Source of the DNA: Oscillospiraceae bacterium
GTDB taxonomy: Bacteria; Bacillota_A; Clostridia; Oscillospirales; CAG-272
DNA length: 6,288 bases
Reading direction: 5' to 3'
NCBI GenBank assembly: GCA_015064425.1
Contig: SVSF01000098.1
Location: 1 to 6,288, forward strand
The notes below the pieces were generated by a model that made no database searches, had not been told where the DNA came from, and saw only the letters and a program-made list of their open reading frames with translations. Below, one piece after another: positions 1 through 6,046 of this stretch (positions are counted from its first letter, which is position 1; each line of letters opens with the position of its first letter). The position numbers and the translations under genes were made by a program.

Positions 1-270
1 CATAAGGAGTCTGTTTTAATAAATCAACTTCTTCGTTCCGCTACTTCAATTGGTGCAAATTTACACGAAGCACAATACGCCCAAGGAACAAAAGATTTTA
101 TTTCCAAACTAGAGATTGCACAAAAAGAGAGTTATGAAACTGAGTATTGGCTTGAACTTCTTTTTGAAACAAATTGTATGGCAGAAGAAGATTATAAAGC
201 ATTACAAAATGATTGTGGTGTAATTCGCAGGATGTTAATTTCTTCGCTTAAAACAATAAAATCAAAATAA
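1..270 (+). CDS. Four-helix bundle protein, S23/23S-intervening-sequence family (5' truncated)
   Basis: The reading frame is open from the first base of the window to a TAA at 268-270, giving 89 residues with no start codon inside the window, so the N-terminus is cut off by the window edge. Two conserved blocks of the four-helix bundle (TIGR02436/S23) family are visible: QLLRSATSIGANLHEA at residues 9-24, and a segment from about 31 to 53 with DFISKLEIAQKESYETEYWL. Family members are usually about 115-130 residues, so roughly 30 residues are missing. These are small helical proteins first seen encoded in 23S rRNA intervening sequences; related proteins (Avd) accompany diversity-generating retroelements. 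Their function when stand-alone is largely unknown, and no reverse transcriptase or rRNA is visible here. GC is about one third, lower than the genes further right, which hints at separate acquisition. It is the only plus-strand gene in the window. Confidence 0.88.
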   Translation, partial: HKESVLINQLLRSATSIGANLHEAQYAQGTKDFISKLEIAQKESYETEYWLELLFETNCMAEEDYKALQNDCGVIRRMLISSLKTIKSK

Positions 271-273
271 GGG

Positions 274-290
274 TTTGGGCTTAGCCCAAA
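274..290. terminator. Short hairpin just after the four-helix bundle gene, possible weak terminator
   Basis: TTTGGGC (274-280) and GCCCAAA (284-290) form a perfect 7-bp stem with a 3-nt loop, starting four bases after the TAA at 268-270. On the plus strand the stem is followed by A-rich sequence, not a U tract, so a classical terminator is not supported in that direction. On the minus strand the stem is followed by CCCTTATTTT, which is more T-rich. It may act as a 3' stabilising stem or a weak convergent terminator. Confidence 0.4.
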
Positions 291-325
291 AAAGCATTTG
301 TACAAACAAATACGATGCTGGTTCT

Positions 326-344
326 AAATTTATTTAATAAATTT
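326..344. repeat. AT-only palindrome in the convergent spacer
   Basis: AAATTTATT (326-334) and AATAAATTT (336-344) are perfect inverted copies around a single T. It sits between the short hairpin at 274-290 and the large hairpin at 355-404. A lower-quality dyad, ATTTGT-ACAA-ACAAAT, lies just to its left in about 295-310. With only A and T the stem would be weak, and chance is more likely than for the neighbouring GC-containing palindrome. Confidence 0.45.
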
Positions 345-354
345 AAATTTATCG

Positions 355-404
355 AATAACGAACGCCGACAGATTTTTCAAAAAATATGTCGGCGTTCGT
401 TATT
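355..404. terminator. Large near-perfect hairpin, probable bidirectional terminator or palindromic repeat element
   Basis: A 17-nt arm (355-371, beginning AATAACGAACGCC) is exactly complementary to 388-404. After one G/A mismatch (372/387) the stem continues with ATTTTT (373-378) against AAAAAT (381-386), leaving a two-base CA tip. That makes about 23 pairs over 50 nt. It lies between the plus-strand gene ending at 270 and the minus-strand gene ending at 492, so it fits a shared terminator for converging transcripts. The plus-strand exit reads TTATTTGTTT and the minus-strand exit TTATTCGATAAATTT, both T-rich but without a clean U run. A small dispersed palindromic element is the main alternative. 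Confidence 0.6.
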
Positions 405-491
405 TGTTTACTGCGGAGCAACACTGCGCCATATGAACCAACTGACAATAAATTCTCCGCTAAGAACATCACGCTTTGTAAGCAAGAGCTT
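405..491. other. Unassigned spacer downstream of the AlkZ-like gene
   Basis: These 87 bases follow the stop of the minus-strand gene (stop at 492-494). No convincing hairpin with a T tract lies immediately after that stop. The only dyad seen is GCGGAG (413-418) with a distant CTCCGC near 460-465. A minus-strand frame of about 63 codons crosses this stretch and the large hairpin, but it has no evident ribosome binding site and I do not treat it as a gene. I see no RNA gene. Confidence 0.4.
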
Positions 492-1154
492 TTATTTCAT
501 AAGCTTTTCTATATTTTTTTCGGCAGTATGAGGAAAAAGTTCCCTTATCCTGCCTTTTATTTTTTCGTATGATTCTTTGGGATCCTCGCAATATGCGGAT
601 CTTATATGATCGCAGCCCAAAATATTTTCCGGAGTAGAATACACGGCAACACCCCAACCGTATTCTTTTCCGTGCTTATCTACCATATACTTAAAATCCG
701 ATATACAGATATATCCCTGCATCTGCAGTCTGGTTATAAAGGTATCAAAGCCTTTTTTACCGTCTTTAACGTAATTGCAAAGTAATTTAAGGTCTTTTGA
801 AAGCACAGAGCCTCTTGAAGCTACCGTTTCGTATATCTCGCTGTCACGGTAAAAGCTGAGTCCATCATCGCAACGGGAATCATAATCGTACCCATCGCGT
901 CTGTAATTAAGAAAATGAGGTGCCCATTCTCTGCTTATAAATCCTGCTTTCCCGTTAAAAAACTTTCCGTATATGCACATACCGCTTCTTGCCAAAGGTC
1001 CCTTCCATTCCCACGGGCCCTCCTTATCGGGAGCAAACCAAAGCTCGGGCGGACACATCTCCTCTATCGAGAAACCATCTATTGAGTTTTTGAAGAAGGG
1101 CAAAAATCCGTATTCTTCCGTCTTTTTTAAAATGTCTTCCTTACATCGGATCAT
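492..1154 (-). CDS. AlkZ-related family protein (putative; winged-helix-like, function unproven)
   Basis: This encodes 220 residues with no signal peptide or membrane segment, so probably a cytosolic protein. Blocks recalling proteins annotated 'AlkZ-related' in Clostridia are a WF...GPWEWKGP segment at 39-53, YGKFF-GKAGFISREW at 62-77, NYRRDGYDYDSRCDDG at 83-98, and a C-terminal GFDTFITRLQMQGY...YGWGVAVYSTPE block at 135-176 that looks like a winged-helix core. AlkZ/YcaQ proteins are DNA glycosylases that unhook interstrand crosslinks, but they are about twice this length and I cannot place their catalytic QxQ motif with confidence; Q-M-Q at 144-146 may be coincidence. A repair role is therefore only a family-level guess made from memory. 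The ATG at 1154 overlaps the TGA of the PAP2 gene by four bases (ATGA), which supports translational coupling, and it is the last gene of the operon. Confidence 0.72.
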   Translation of the reverse strand: MIRCKEDILKKTEEYGFLPFFKNSIDGFSIEEMCPPELWFAPDKEGPWEWKGPLARSGMCIYGKFFNGKAGFISREWAPHFLNYRRDGYDYDSRCDDGLSFYRDSEIYETVASRGSVLSKDLKLLCNYVKDGKKGFDTFITRLQMQGYICISDFKYMVDKHGKEYGWGVAVYSTPENILGCDHIRSAYCEDPKESYEKIKGRIRELFPHTAEKNIEKLMK

Positions 1155-1834
1155 AATGCGAGCTCTTTCTTAAATTGTGACTTCCAATACTTTCCGTAAA
1201 GTATTCCTTCCGCAAGCAAGCACACGGGTATTGCACCGAATGCATCCAGAATGGAGTGCTGCTTTATAAATGCGGTGGAAAGACAGATGAGTATTACCGC
1301 AACAAGGACGAAAGCCTTCCACCATTTTGAGACGCCTTTTTCTTTCAGCCACACAGAGGCTATTCCTATGGAATAGGCTACGTGGAGAGAAGGAAAAACG
1401 TTTGTATCGGTATCAAACGAATAAAGAAATCCGATAACGTCGGTAAATATGTTTTCTCTCGGAAATTCCGTAGGCCTCAGATCCTGCATATTCGGAAAAG
1501 CTATGTAGATCGCCATAGCACATATCTGTGTTATGATTATAAAGGTCTGGAGCTTTTTGAAGCTGTCGATATTGTACAGTAAAAAGTAACCCAAGGATAT
1601 CACTATGAGCAAATACCAGAACACATACGGTATAACAAACACCTCGCAGAAAGGAATAATGTCATCAAGAGCTCCGTGTATTACATAGCAATTCTCTCGC
1701 GGTATCAGATTCTCCGTAATAAAATACAGAGCAAAATATCCCACCCATCCCAAAAGAAGCTTCAAATGGGAGAACTGCGGTGTATTTATTTTTGAAAGAC
1801 GAAATTCTCTATAGTCAACTACCGGTCTTTTCAT
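1151..1834 (-). CDS. PAP2-family membrane phosphatase/phosphotransferase
   Basis: A 227-residue integral membrane protein with about six hydrophobic segments (roughly 24-41, 62-86, 94-113, 147-163, 172-190, 198-213). The PAP2 catalytic signatures appear in order: QDLRP at 117-121 (reduced motif 1 with Arg120), PSLH at 148-151 (His151) and IKQHSILD at 190-197 (nucleophile His193, Asp197). This motif set resembles the Aur1/inositol-phosphotransferase-like branch as well as lipid phosphate phosphatases, so it could either dephosphorylate phosphatidate or a polyprenyl phosphate, or transfer a head group. The ATG at 1834 follows an AGAGGAG site with about 8-nt spacing and overlaps the end of the acyltransferase gene by 20 bases; it overlaps the next gene by four. 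Tight overlap with a PlsC-like gene suggests sequential steps in phospholipid or glycolipid synthesis. Confidence 0.9.
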   Translation of the reverse strand: MKRPVVDYREFRLSKINTPQFSHLKLLLGWVGYFALYFITENLIPRENCYVIHGALDDIIPFCEVFVIPYVFWYLLIVISLGYFLLYNIDSFKKLQTFIIITQICAMAIYIAFPNMQDLRPTEFPRENIFTDVIGFLYSFDTDTNVFPSLHVAYSIGIASVWLKEKGVSKWWKAFVLVAVILICLSTAFIKQHSILDAFGAIPVCLLAEGILYGKYWKSQFKKELAL

Positions 1835-2600
1835 TGTTTATCTCCTCTGAGATGATATTTAATGGATAGTCCTTCTTGGGTATGTTTCTGTACGGGACTA
1901 CCGTATGCTTGGGAAGAGATCTTGCCATTTCCGTGATCTCATTCATCAGATACGCCGTTATCCTCTCCCTTTCCTCTTCGATAGGAGACTCAGCACAAAA
2001 GTGTATCGGCTTTCCTATGAATATCTTTTTAAGCCTCGGTGCAATATACATAGGAACGAAATCAAGCTCCTTGCCTGTACGCCTATGGTAAAGCTTGGCG
2101 GTATCTATATACTTTTTTTGAAAGTCGTATATTACGTTATTATATTTTTCATTATGCTCGGGAAAGATTATTACGTCTTCTCCTTCATCAAGACATTTTA
2201 TGGTTTTTTTAAACGTACCCATTATCCTTGTGTCGTGGTAAACACCTATGGTATGAGCGTTATTGAATATGATATAAGAAAGAGGCGCGATAATATATGC
2301 CAAAACTTTAAAAAAAGGCTGTATCCACTTTGGCTTAAAAGACCAGAAGTCCTCAAAGGCATATGCGGGAACCTCTTTAAGATCCATCATCTGACCTGCA
2401 CACCAGGTGCGTCTCTTTCTCGGATAATAGAGCTCGGAGCATATGGGACCGTTAAGCTGGCAATGGTTTCCCACGATAATTGAAGCTTCCTTGGGAAGAT
2501 TTTCTGCTCCCACAACTTCCATCTTATGATAAAAAAACTTTATAAGAGAACGGATGATCACAAATAAAGGATAGGTCTTTCTTCTTTTTTCTTTTGCCAT
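1815..2600 (-). CDS. PlsC-like lysophospholipid (1-acyl-glycerol-3-phosphate) acyltransferase family protein
   Basis: A 261-residue protein of the LPLAT/PlsC fold, the size usual for bacterial PlsC. It has a basic N-terminus, a membrane-proximal segment (10-24) and a hydrophobic stretch at 99-113. Block I is VGNHCQLNGP at 43-52: His46 is present, but the position four residues beyond the His spacer, normally Asp in HX4D, is Gly51. Block III is EGEDVIIFPE at 139-148, followed by His rather than Gly, and block IV is FVPMYIAP at 181-188. Known family members transfer a fatty acyl chain to lysophosphatidate at the inner membrane face; the Asp-to-Gly change makes the acceptor and mechanism uncertain. 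The start at 2600 is fixed by an in-frame TAG three codons upstream. Its Shine-Dalgarno is poor (GAGG, 12-nt spacing). It is the first gene of the acyltransferase-PAP2-AlkZ-like operon. Confidence 0.87.
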   Translation of the reverse strand: MAKEKRRKTYPLFVIIRSLIKFFYHKMEVVGAENLPKEASIIVGNHCQLNGPICSELYYPRKRRTWCAGQMMDLKEVPAYAFEDFWSFKPKWIQPFFKVLAYIIAPLSYIIFNNAHTIGVYHDTRIMGTFKKTIKCLDEGEDVIIFPEHNEKYNNVIYDFQKKYIDTAKLYHRRTGKELDFVPMYIAPRLKKIFIGKPIHFCAESPIEEERERITAYLMNEITEMARSLPKHTVVPYRNIPKKDYPLNIISEEINNEKTGS

Positions 2601-2635
2601 AACAGACTATTGCCTCGAATGTGTATTATTTGCAT
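2558..2635 (-). CDS. Possible 25-codon upstream/overlapping ORF in the acyltransferase leader
   Basis: An ATG at 2635 begins a 25-codon frame ending in TGA at 2558-2560. It is preceded by AAGGA (2642-2646) with an ideal 6-nt spacer, a better site than that of the acyltransferase itself. The predicted transcript start near 2653 would place it about 18 nt into the mRNA. It runs out of frame across the acyltransferase start at 2600, so its translation would interfere with or couple to that start. The predicted peptide begins MQIIHIRGNSLLWQ and becomes Lys/Glu-rich. It may be chance; codon content is shared with the overlapping gene. Confidence 0.25.
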   Translation of the reverse strand: MQIIHIRGNSLLWQKKKEERPILYL

Positions 2636-2659
2636 AGGTGTTCCTTCGCAGTACCATAT

Positions 2660-2688
2660 ATTATATCACTCAAGCTATCGGTTCTCAA
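2660..2688 (-). promoter_or_regulatory. Sigma-A type promoter of the acyltransferase-PAP2-AlkZ-like operon
   Basis: On the minus strand TTGAGA (2683-2688) and a perfect TATAAT (2660-2665) are separated by exactly 17 bp. TG one base upstream of the -10 box also gives an extended -10. Transcription would start near 2653, leaving a leader of about 50 nt before the ATG at 2600. No obvious operator palindrome overlaps it, so it may be constitutive. Confidence 0.8.
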
Positions 2689-2732
2689 CAATATTTTGGA
2701 AATATAACAATTAATTTACAATCTTTATACCG

Positions 2733-2780
2733 TAAAAACAAAGCCTGCCGAAGGATCTGTTACACCTTCGTCAGGGCCTG
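2733..2780 (-). terminator. Rho-independent terminator of the glycosidase gene
   Basis: On the minus strand the hairpin starts about five bases past the TAA of the glycosidase. CGAAGG pairs with CCTTCG around a roughly 10-nt loop, extended below by GCC(C)TG against CAGGC with small bulges, and followed by TTTGTTTTTAC. The plus-strand exit is also T-rich (TTTTCTTATTGTTTT), but no plus-strand gene needs it. It separates the LacI/glycosidase unit from the lipid operon promoter about 45 bp downstream. Confidence 0.8.
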
Positions 2781-2785
2781 TTTTC

Positions 2786-4765
2786 TTATTGTTTTCTTTC
2801 TATGAAATATACTATTCCGCTTCTCGGAGACAGCTCGGTTTTGAATCCGTTTATAAGTTCGGTTCCGGAATATTCCTTAGTTTCTCCGCTTTCAGCCTCT
2901 GTAAGTCTGTATACAGAATCAGCCTCAAGCATATCAAGTTTAGCATCAAATATTCTCTCCGAATTATTGTTGTTACTAACTACATTCAGGAAACCGTTTC
3001 CGTTTTCAGGGGAATAAAATGCCATAGCATAAAAATCGTCACGCGACTTTCTGCATTCCGTCAAAGGATAATAATCGCAGGAAAGCATAAGCTCTGCACA
3101 GCGGCGCCATATAGGCTGCATAAGACGTGACAGCGCATACATATCCTCACTGTCCTCATGGAATAAAGTATCGGTAAGTGCAGGAGTAAGAGCAACGTAG
3201 AAAGCATACTTATCTGCGGGACGGGATACGTTGTATTCACCCGTTTTCGGATCGTCCCAGTTCTGAGTATGCGCTCTGAAGTATGGGATCCAGTCAAACA
3301 TACGGCTGTGCTGGATCTGCTTTATGGGATGGTTGCCGTATCCGACATCCGTGTAATGAAGGGGCACGGCGCGGCGCATCGTTTCAAGATCGTTTCTACG
3401 TCCGCCCGAAGCGCAGGAATCTATCCAAAGGCCGGGATTTCTTTCAAGAAGGTCATCCCAAAATTTATAATAAGCCTGTATGTGAAGATTCTCCAGAGCT
3501 CCCTCACGGTCTTCACCTTCATTTTCAGCCCAATAAGGTGCAGGATCAAAATTAAAGTCCTGACGGTAAATATTAACTCCGCTGTCTTTTATAATACCGT
3601 CTACTTTTTCCGTAATATAATCAAGGCACTGAGGATCCGACCAATTGAGCAGGCACAAGCTGCTTCTCGGCGTACCGTCCTCATTGCGTATACGAAGCAT
3701 CCATTCGGGATGTTCTCTTTCAAGCTCGCTTCCGGTAACTACTCGTTCGGGCTCAAACCAAAGCAAAAAGCTTATTCCGTTTTCCGCGCACTTCTTTCCG
3801 ACAGGAGCAAGTCCGTTGGGAAATCTTTCCGGATCGGGGCGCCAGTTTCCTACGCCTCCGTACCAATCGTGATTGCAGGGATACCAGCCCGCATCCATCC
3901 AAAGTACGTCAGGACGAACGCCGCCCTTGACATAATTTTCGATAGCCTTGATCTGACCTTCTTCTGTAGCTCCGGTAAATTCGGGGAAACCTCCCTCTCC
4001 GAAAAGATGCATACAGCACTTGGGTGAAATAGGTCTTCCGTTTTCTTTGGGAAGAATGTGGGCAAAATACCACTTTCTCCACATATTTGCCCCTCTGCGT
4101 TCGTCTCCTTTAAATGCAAGGAAATTAGCTCTCGGAGTACGGATAGTCTCGCCGGGACGGATCCTCATACGGCAACGTTCCTGCCCTATTTTTATTATTG
4201 TACCGTTTTCTGCGGGAGAAAATTCAGCACACCATTTTCCCGTCCATCCGACAGCGATATTTACTCCAAAGTCTTTATTCATAAGACGCATATACGGAAA
4301 AGCTCCGTTACACGAAGTACCGTCGTTTGTACGCTTGACTAAAGGCTCGTTTAAAGAACTGCATTCCCAGTTATAACCGTTATCTCTGCACGTATCTCCG
4401 ATTCCGTGCCAAAGAACAGATCCTTCTCCCTCTATTATACCGTCAACAATACGTATATCCGATATTATCTCCGTATTTTCAGTACCTCTGTTGGTAAAGA
4501 ATGCCAACCATTCTGTTGCGGCATAATCTTTGTACTCCTTATATTCCACAACTATCTCAAGACCGTTATCATCCCGTGCAGAAATGCGGTAAAGGTTAAT
4601 ATTGCAGTCAACGGGAATGCGTGTTACCTCAGTCTTAAAATCTTCGGGAATACCGGATATTCTGCGCTCCCCGTATGTAAAGGAAATAGGTATACTCTTT
4701 ACGTCCGTAAATTTAAAAATACGAGGGATAAGCTCAATATCTTCTTTGTAAGTAACATTTTTCAT
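2786..4765 (-). CDS. GH36-family glycosidase, alpha-galactosidase-like
   Basis: From the ATG at 4765 it encodes 659 residues, within the usual GH36 range, with no signal peptide, so probably cytoplasmic. The order is an N-terminal beta-sandwich (about 1-235), a (beta/alpha)8 barrel with WMDAGWY at 289-295, LWFEPERV near 335-342, the nucleophile strand IYRQDFN at 399-405 (Asp403), SCASGG at 450-455 and the likely acid/base Asp473 in HYTDVGYG, then a C-terminal beta domain. Family members retain configuration and release alpha-galactose or alpha-N-acetylgalactosamine from oligosaccharides. Classical GH36 alpha-galactosidases have KWD around the nucleophile, whereas here it is RQD, so the sugar specificity is uncertain. 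The frame is open for another 53 codons to an ATG at 4924, but the 4765 start has an AGAGGA site 8 nt upstream and begins the recognisable domain. The gene follows a LacI-type regulator on the same strand and probably shares its transcript. Confidence 0.88.
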   Translation of the reverse strand: MKNVTYKEDIELIPRIFKFTDVKSIPISFTYGERRISGIPEDFKTEVTRIPVDCNINLYRISARDDNGLEIVVEYKEYKDYAATEWLAFFTNRGTENTEIISDIRIVDGIIEGEGSVLWHGIGDTCRDNGYNWECSSLNEPLVKRTNDGTSCNGAFPYMRLMNKDFGVNIAVGWTGKWCAEFSPAENGTIIKIGQERCRMRIRPGETIRTPRANFLAFKGDERRGANMWRKWYFAHILPKENGRPISPKCCMHLFGEGGFPEFTGATEEGQIKAIENYVKGGVRPDVLWMDAGWYPCNHDWYGGVGNWRPDPERFPNGLAPVGKKCAENGISFLLWFEPERVVTGSELEREHPEWMLRIRNEDGTPRSSLCLLNWSDPQCLDYITEKVDGIIKDSGVNIYRQDFNFDPAPYWAENEGEDREGALENLHIQAYYKFWDDLLERNPGLWIDSCASGGRRNDLETMRRAVPLHYTDVGYGNHPIKQIQHSRMFDWIPYFRAHTQNWDDPKTGEYNVSRPADKYAFYVALTPALTDTLFHEDSEDMYALSRLMQPIWRRCAELMLSCDYYPLTECRKSRDDFYAMAFYSPENGNGFLNVVSNNNNSERIFDAKLDMLEADSVYRLTEAESGETKEYSGTELINGFKTELSPRSGIVYFIERKQ

Positions 4766-4992
4766 AATATAATTCCTCTTTATTTTATACTTGCCGATAT
4801 TTAGAGCAACGGAAACCGTACGAACCCGATCCCGTAAGGCAAACTTCAGCCGTACTGCTGTCAAAAGGCTTGATAACAGTTTAAACGGTCTGCGCTTTTC
4901 CGGATACGTCTGAAAATCTGCCATTCCGAGATTCTCCCACCGCCAAGCCGAAAATATCGGCTCTGCGGCGGATCCATACGTCTTATGTCACC
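4766..4992. repeat. Unusual GC-rich spacer between the regulator and glycosidase genes, possible small repeat element
   Basis: GC is about 51% over 4801-4980, high for a spacer here (about one third in the 2601-2740 spacer). GCCGATATTT occurs on the plus strand at 4793-4802 and inverted at 4952-4961, bracketing about 169 bp. The right part forms a hairpin: CCGCC (4940-4944)/GGCGG (4967-4971) and AGCCGA (4946-4951)/TCGGCT (4957-4962). A second dyad, CTTATGT/ACATAAG, spans the regulator's stop codon (4982-5008). There is no U-tract terminator and no strong promoter. The minus strand is open from a TGA near 4987 through into the glycosidase frame. A miniature mobile repeat or a structured leader are the options; neither is proven. 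Confidence 0.4.
4774..4779 (-). promoter_or_regulatory. Ribosome binding site that selects the ATG at 4765 for the glycosidase
   Basis: AGAGGA on the minus strand, 8 nt from the ATG at 4765. The upstream in-frame ATG at 4924 has only a GGGAGA-like stretch nearby and would add a basic 53-residue extension with no resemblance to GH36. A weak TATAAA just upstream of this site lacks a good -35 box at proper spacing. Confidence 0.7.
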
Positions 4993-6033
4993 CTAGGCAT
5001 AACATAAGAAATTCGAAAGTAAAACAAGTTCCGGTTTTATATATATATCATCCAAAGCTACCGATCCTCTGAATGAACCTACAATACATTCCACGCTTTT
5101 TTCAGCCTGCATCTTCTGATTCTGAAATATAACGGCATCCAGAATACCCGACTTCATATACTCTACAGCATCTTTACCGAGATCCACGCCTATAAGTGTA
5201 AGATCTTTCCTTCTCTCTTCATCCAATGCTTTGCATATTCCGGGTGAAACGTATGAAGTAGCAAATATTCCGTCAATATCCCCGTGTTCCTTCAAAAGCT
5301 TTTTCGTAAGACGGTATGCCTCGTCCATATCGTTAAAACATTCTTCAACAGCAACCGTATCAATGTCAAAGTTCTTTCCTGCGGCGATAAAGCTTTCTAC
5401 GTTCTCTTTATGTATCCATTCGTCTTTATATCCGGTAATAACGGCAGCACGGCATTTTCTCTTTCCGTAGCTTACGGAAAGAAACTGAGCCGCTAAGGAT
5501 CCCACCACACCTGCATCTACCGTAACGCTGGCAATATTATCCGTTACCGAAAAACCGTCGTATTTCATAAGCAGGCTTACGGTGGGTATCTTATTTCCTA
5601 TACGGTCGATATTGCTTATACATTCGCCAAAAGCACCGTTAATATTGCTTGGTGTAAATATAAGTCCGTCACAGGTCGACTCTATCTCTTCCCAGGGCAC
5701 ACACGAAATATCCGGTATGTCGGAACTGCCGAAATAATAATACACAGGCTCTATACCGAATTCGCTGTAAAGTGAAAATGCCGAGTCAAAGCCTTCTTCA
5801 AACATAGTCCGTATTTCTTGAGGTTCTTTATAAATAACTATCGCTATTTTTCTTTTTCTTCTTGCCAATGACTGTGCCGTAAAGCTGGAACGGTATCCGC
5901 ATTCTTCGGCTATCCGCTTTATATTAGCAGCCGTTTCTGTACTTACCCGATCTGTGCCGTTAAGAGCTTTACTTACCGTGGAAACAGAATACCCGCTCAT
6001 TTTGGCTATGTCTTTTACTGTAATTTTTTCCAT
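4993..6033 (-). CDS. LacI-family transcriptional regulator
   Basis: 346 residues, the normal LacI/GalR length. The N-terminal HTH is canonical: VKDIAKMSGYSVSTVSKALNG at 6-26, followed by the TAANIKRIAEECGY region and a hinge helix AQSLARRKR at 53-61. Residues from about 62 to the end form a periplasmic-binding-protein-like sensor domain, with an ATSYVSPGICKAL segment and the late VIFQNQKMQAEKSVE motif typical of sugar-sensing members. Such proteins bind palindromic operators as dimers and release DNA when a sugar effector binds; the effector is presumably linked to the downstream GH36 substrate, which is inference from neighbourhood. The ATG at 6033 is preceded by AAGGTGG with a 6-nt spacer. 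A perfect 16-bp palindrome abuts this site, so the gene is very probably autoregulated. No clear terminator follows it, consistent with read-through into the glycosidase gene. Confidence 0.95.
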   Translation of the reverse strand: MEKITVKDIAKMSGYSVSTVSKALNGTDRVSTETAANIKRIAEECGYRSSFTAQSLARRKRKIAIVIYKEPQEIRTMFEEGFDSAFSLYSEFGIEPVYYYFGSSDIPDISCVPWEEIESTCDGLIFTPSNINGAFGECISNIDRIGNKIPTVSLLMKYDGFSVTDNIASVTVDAGVVGSLAAQFLSVSYGKRKCRAAVITGYKDEWIHKENVESFIAAGKNFDIDTVAVEECFNDMDEAYRLTKKLLKEHGDIDGIFATSYVSPGICKALDEERRKDLTLIGVDLGKDAVEYMKSGILDAVIFQNQKMQAEKSVECIVGSFRGSVALDDIYIKPELVLLSNFLCYA

Positions 6034-6046
6034 ATTGAACCACCTT

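Noticed and set aside
281..472. Minus-strand frame of about 63 codons across the large hairpin
   Set aside because: It runs through the palindrome and the short hairpin, has no ribosome binding site, and shows no domain.
1360..1376. 7-bp inverted repeat CTATTCC/GGAATAG within the PAP2 gene
   Set aside because: It is short, lies within coding sequence and is near chance expectation.
1905..2483. Plus-strand open frame of about 190 codons opposite the acyltransferase gene
   Set aside because: It is antisense to a recognisable PlsC-like gene with a good promoter, and its translation resembles nothing.
3269..4027. Plus-strand open frame of about 250 codons inside the glycosidase gene
   Set aside because: It is antisense to a gene with clear GH36 motifs and shows no family resemblance, so it is a shadow frame.
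4828..4863. TTGACA on the minus strand (4858-4863) as a -35 box for the glycosidase
   Set aside because: No -10-like hexamer lies 16-18 bp downstream.
5461..5481. 9-bp perfect inverted repeat (CTTTCCGTA/TACGGAAAG) inside the regulator gene
   Set aside because: A dyad of this size is expected about once by chance in a window this long and it lies in conserved coding sequence.
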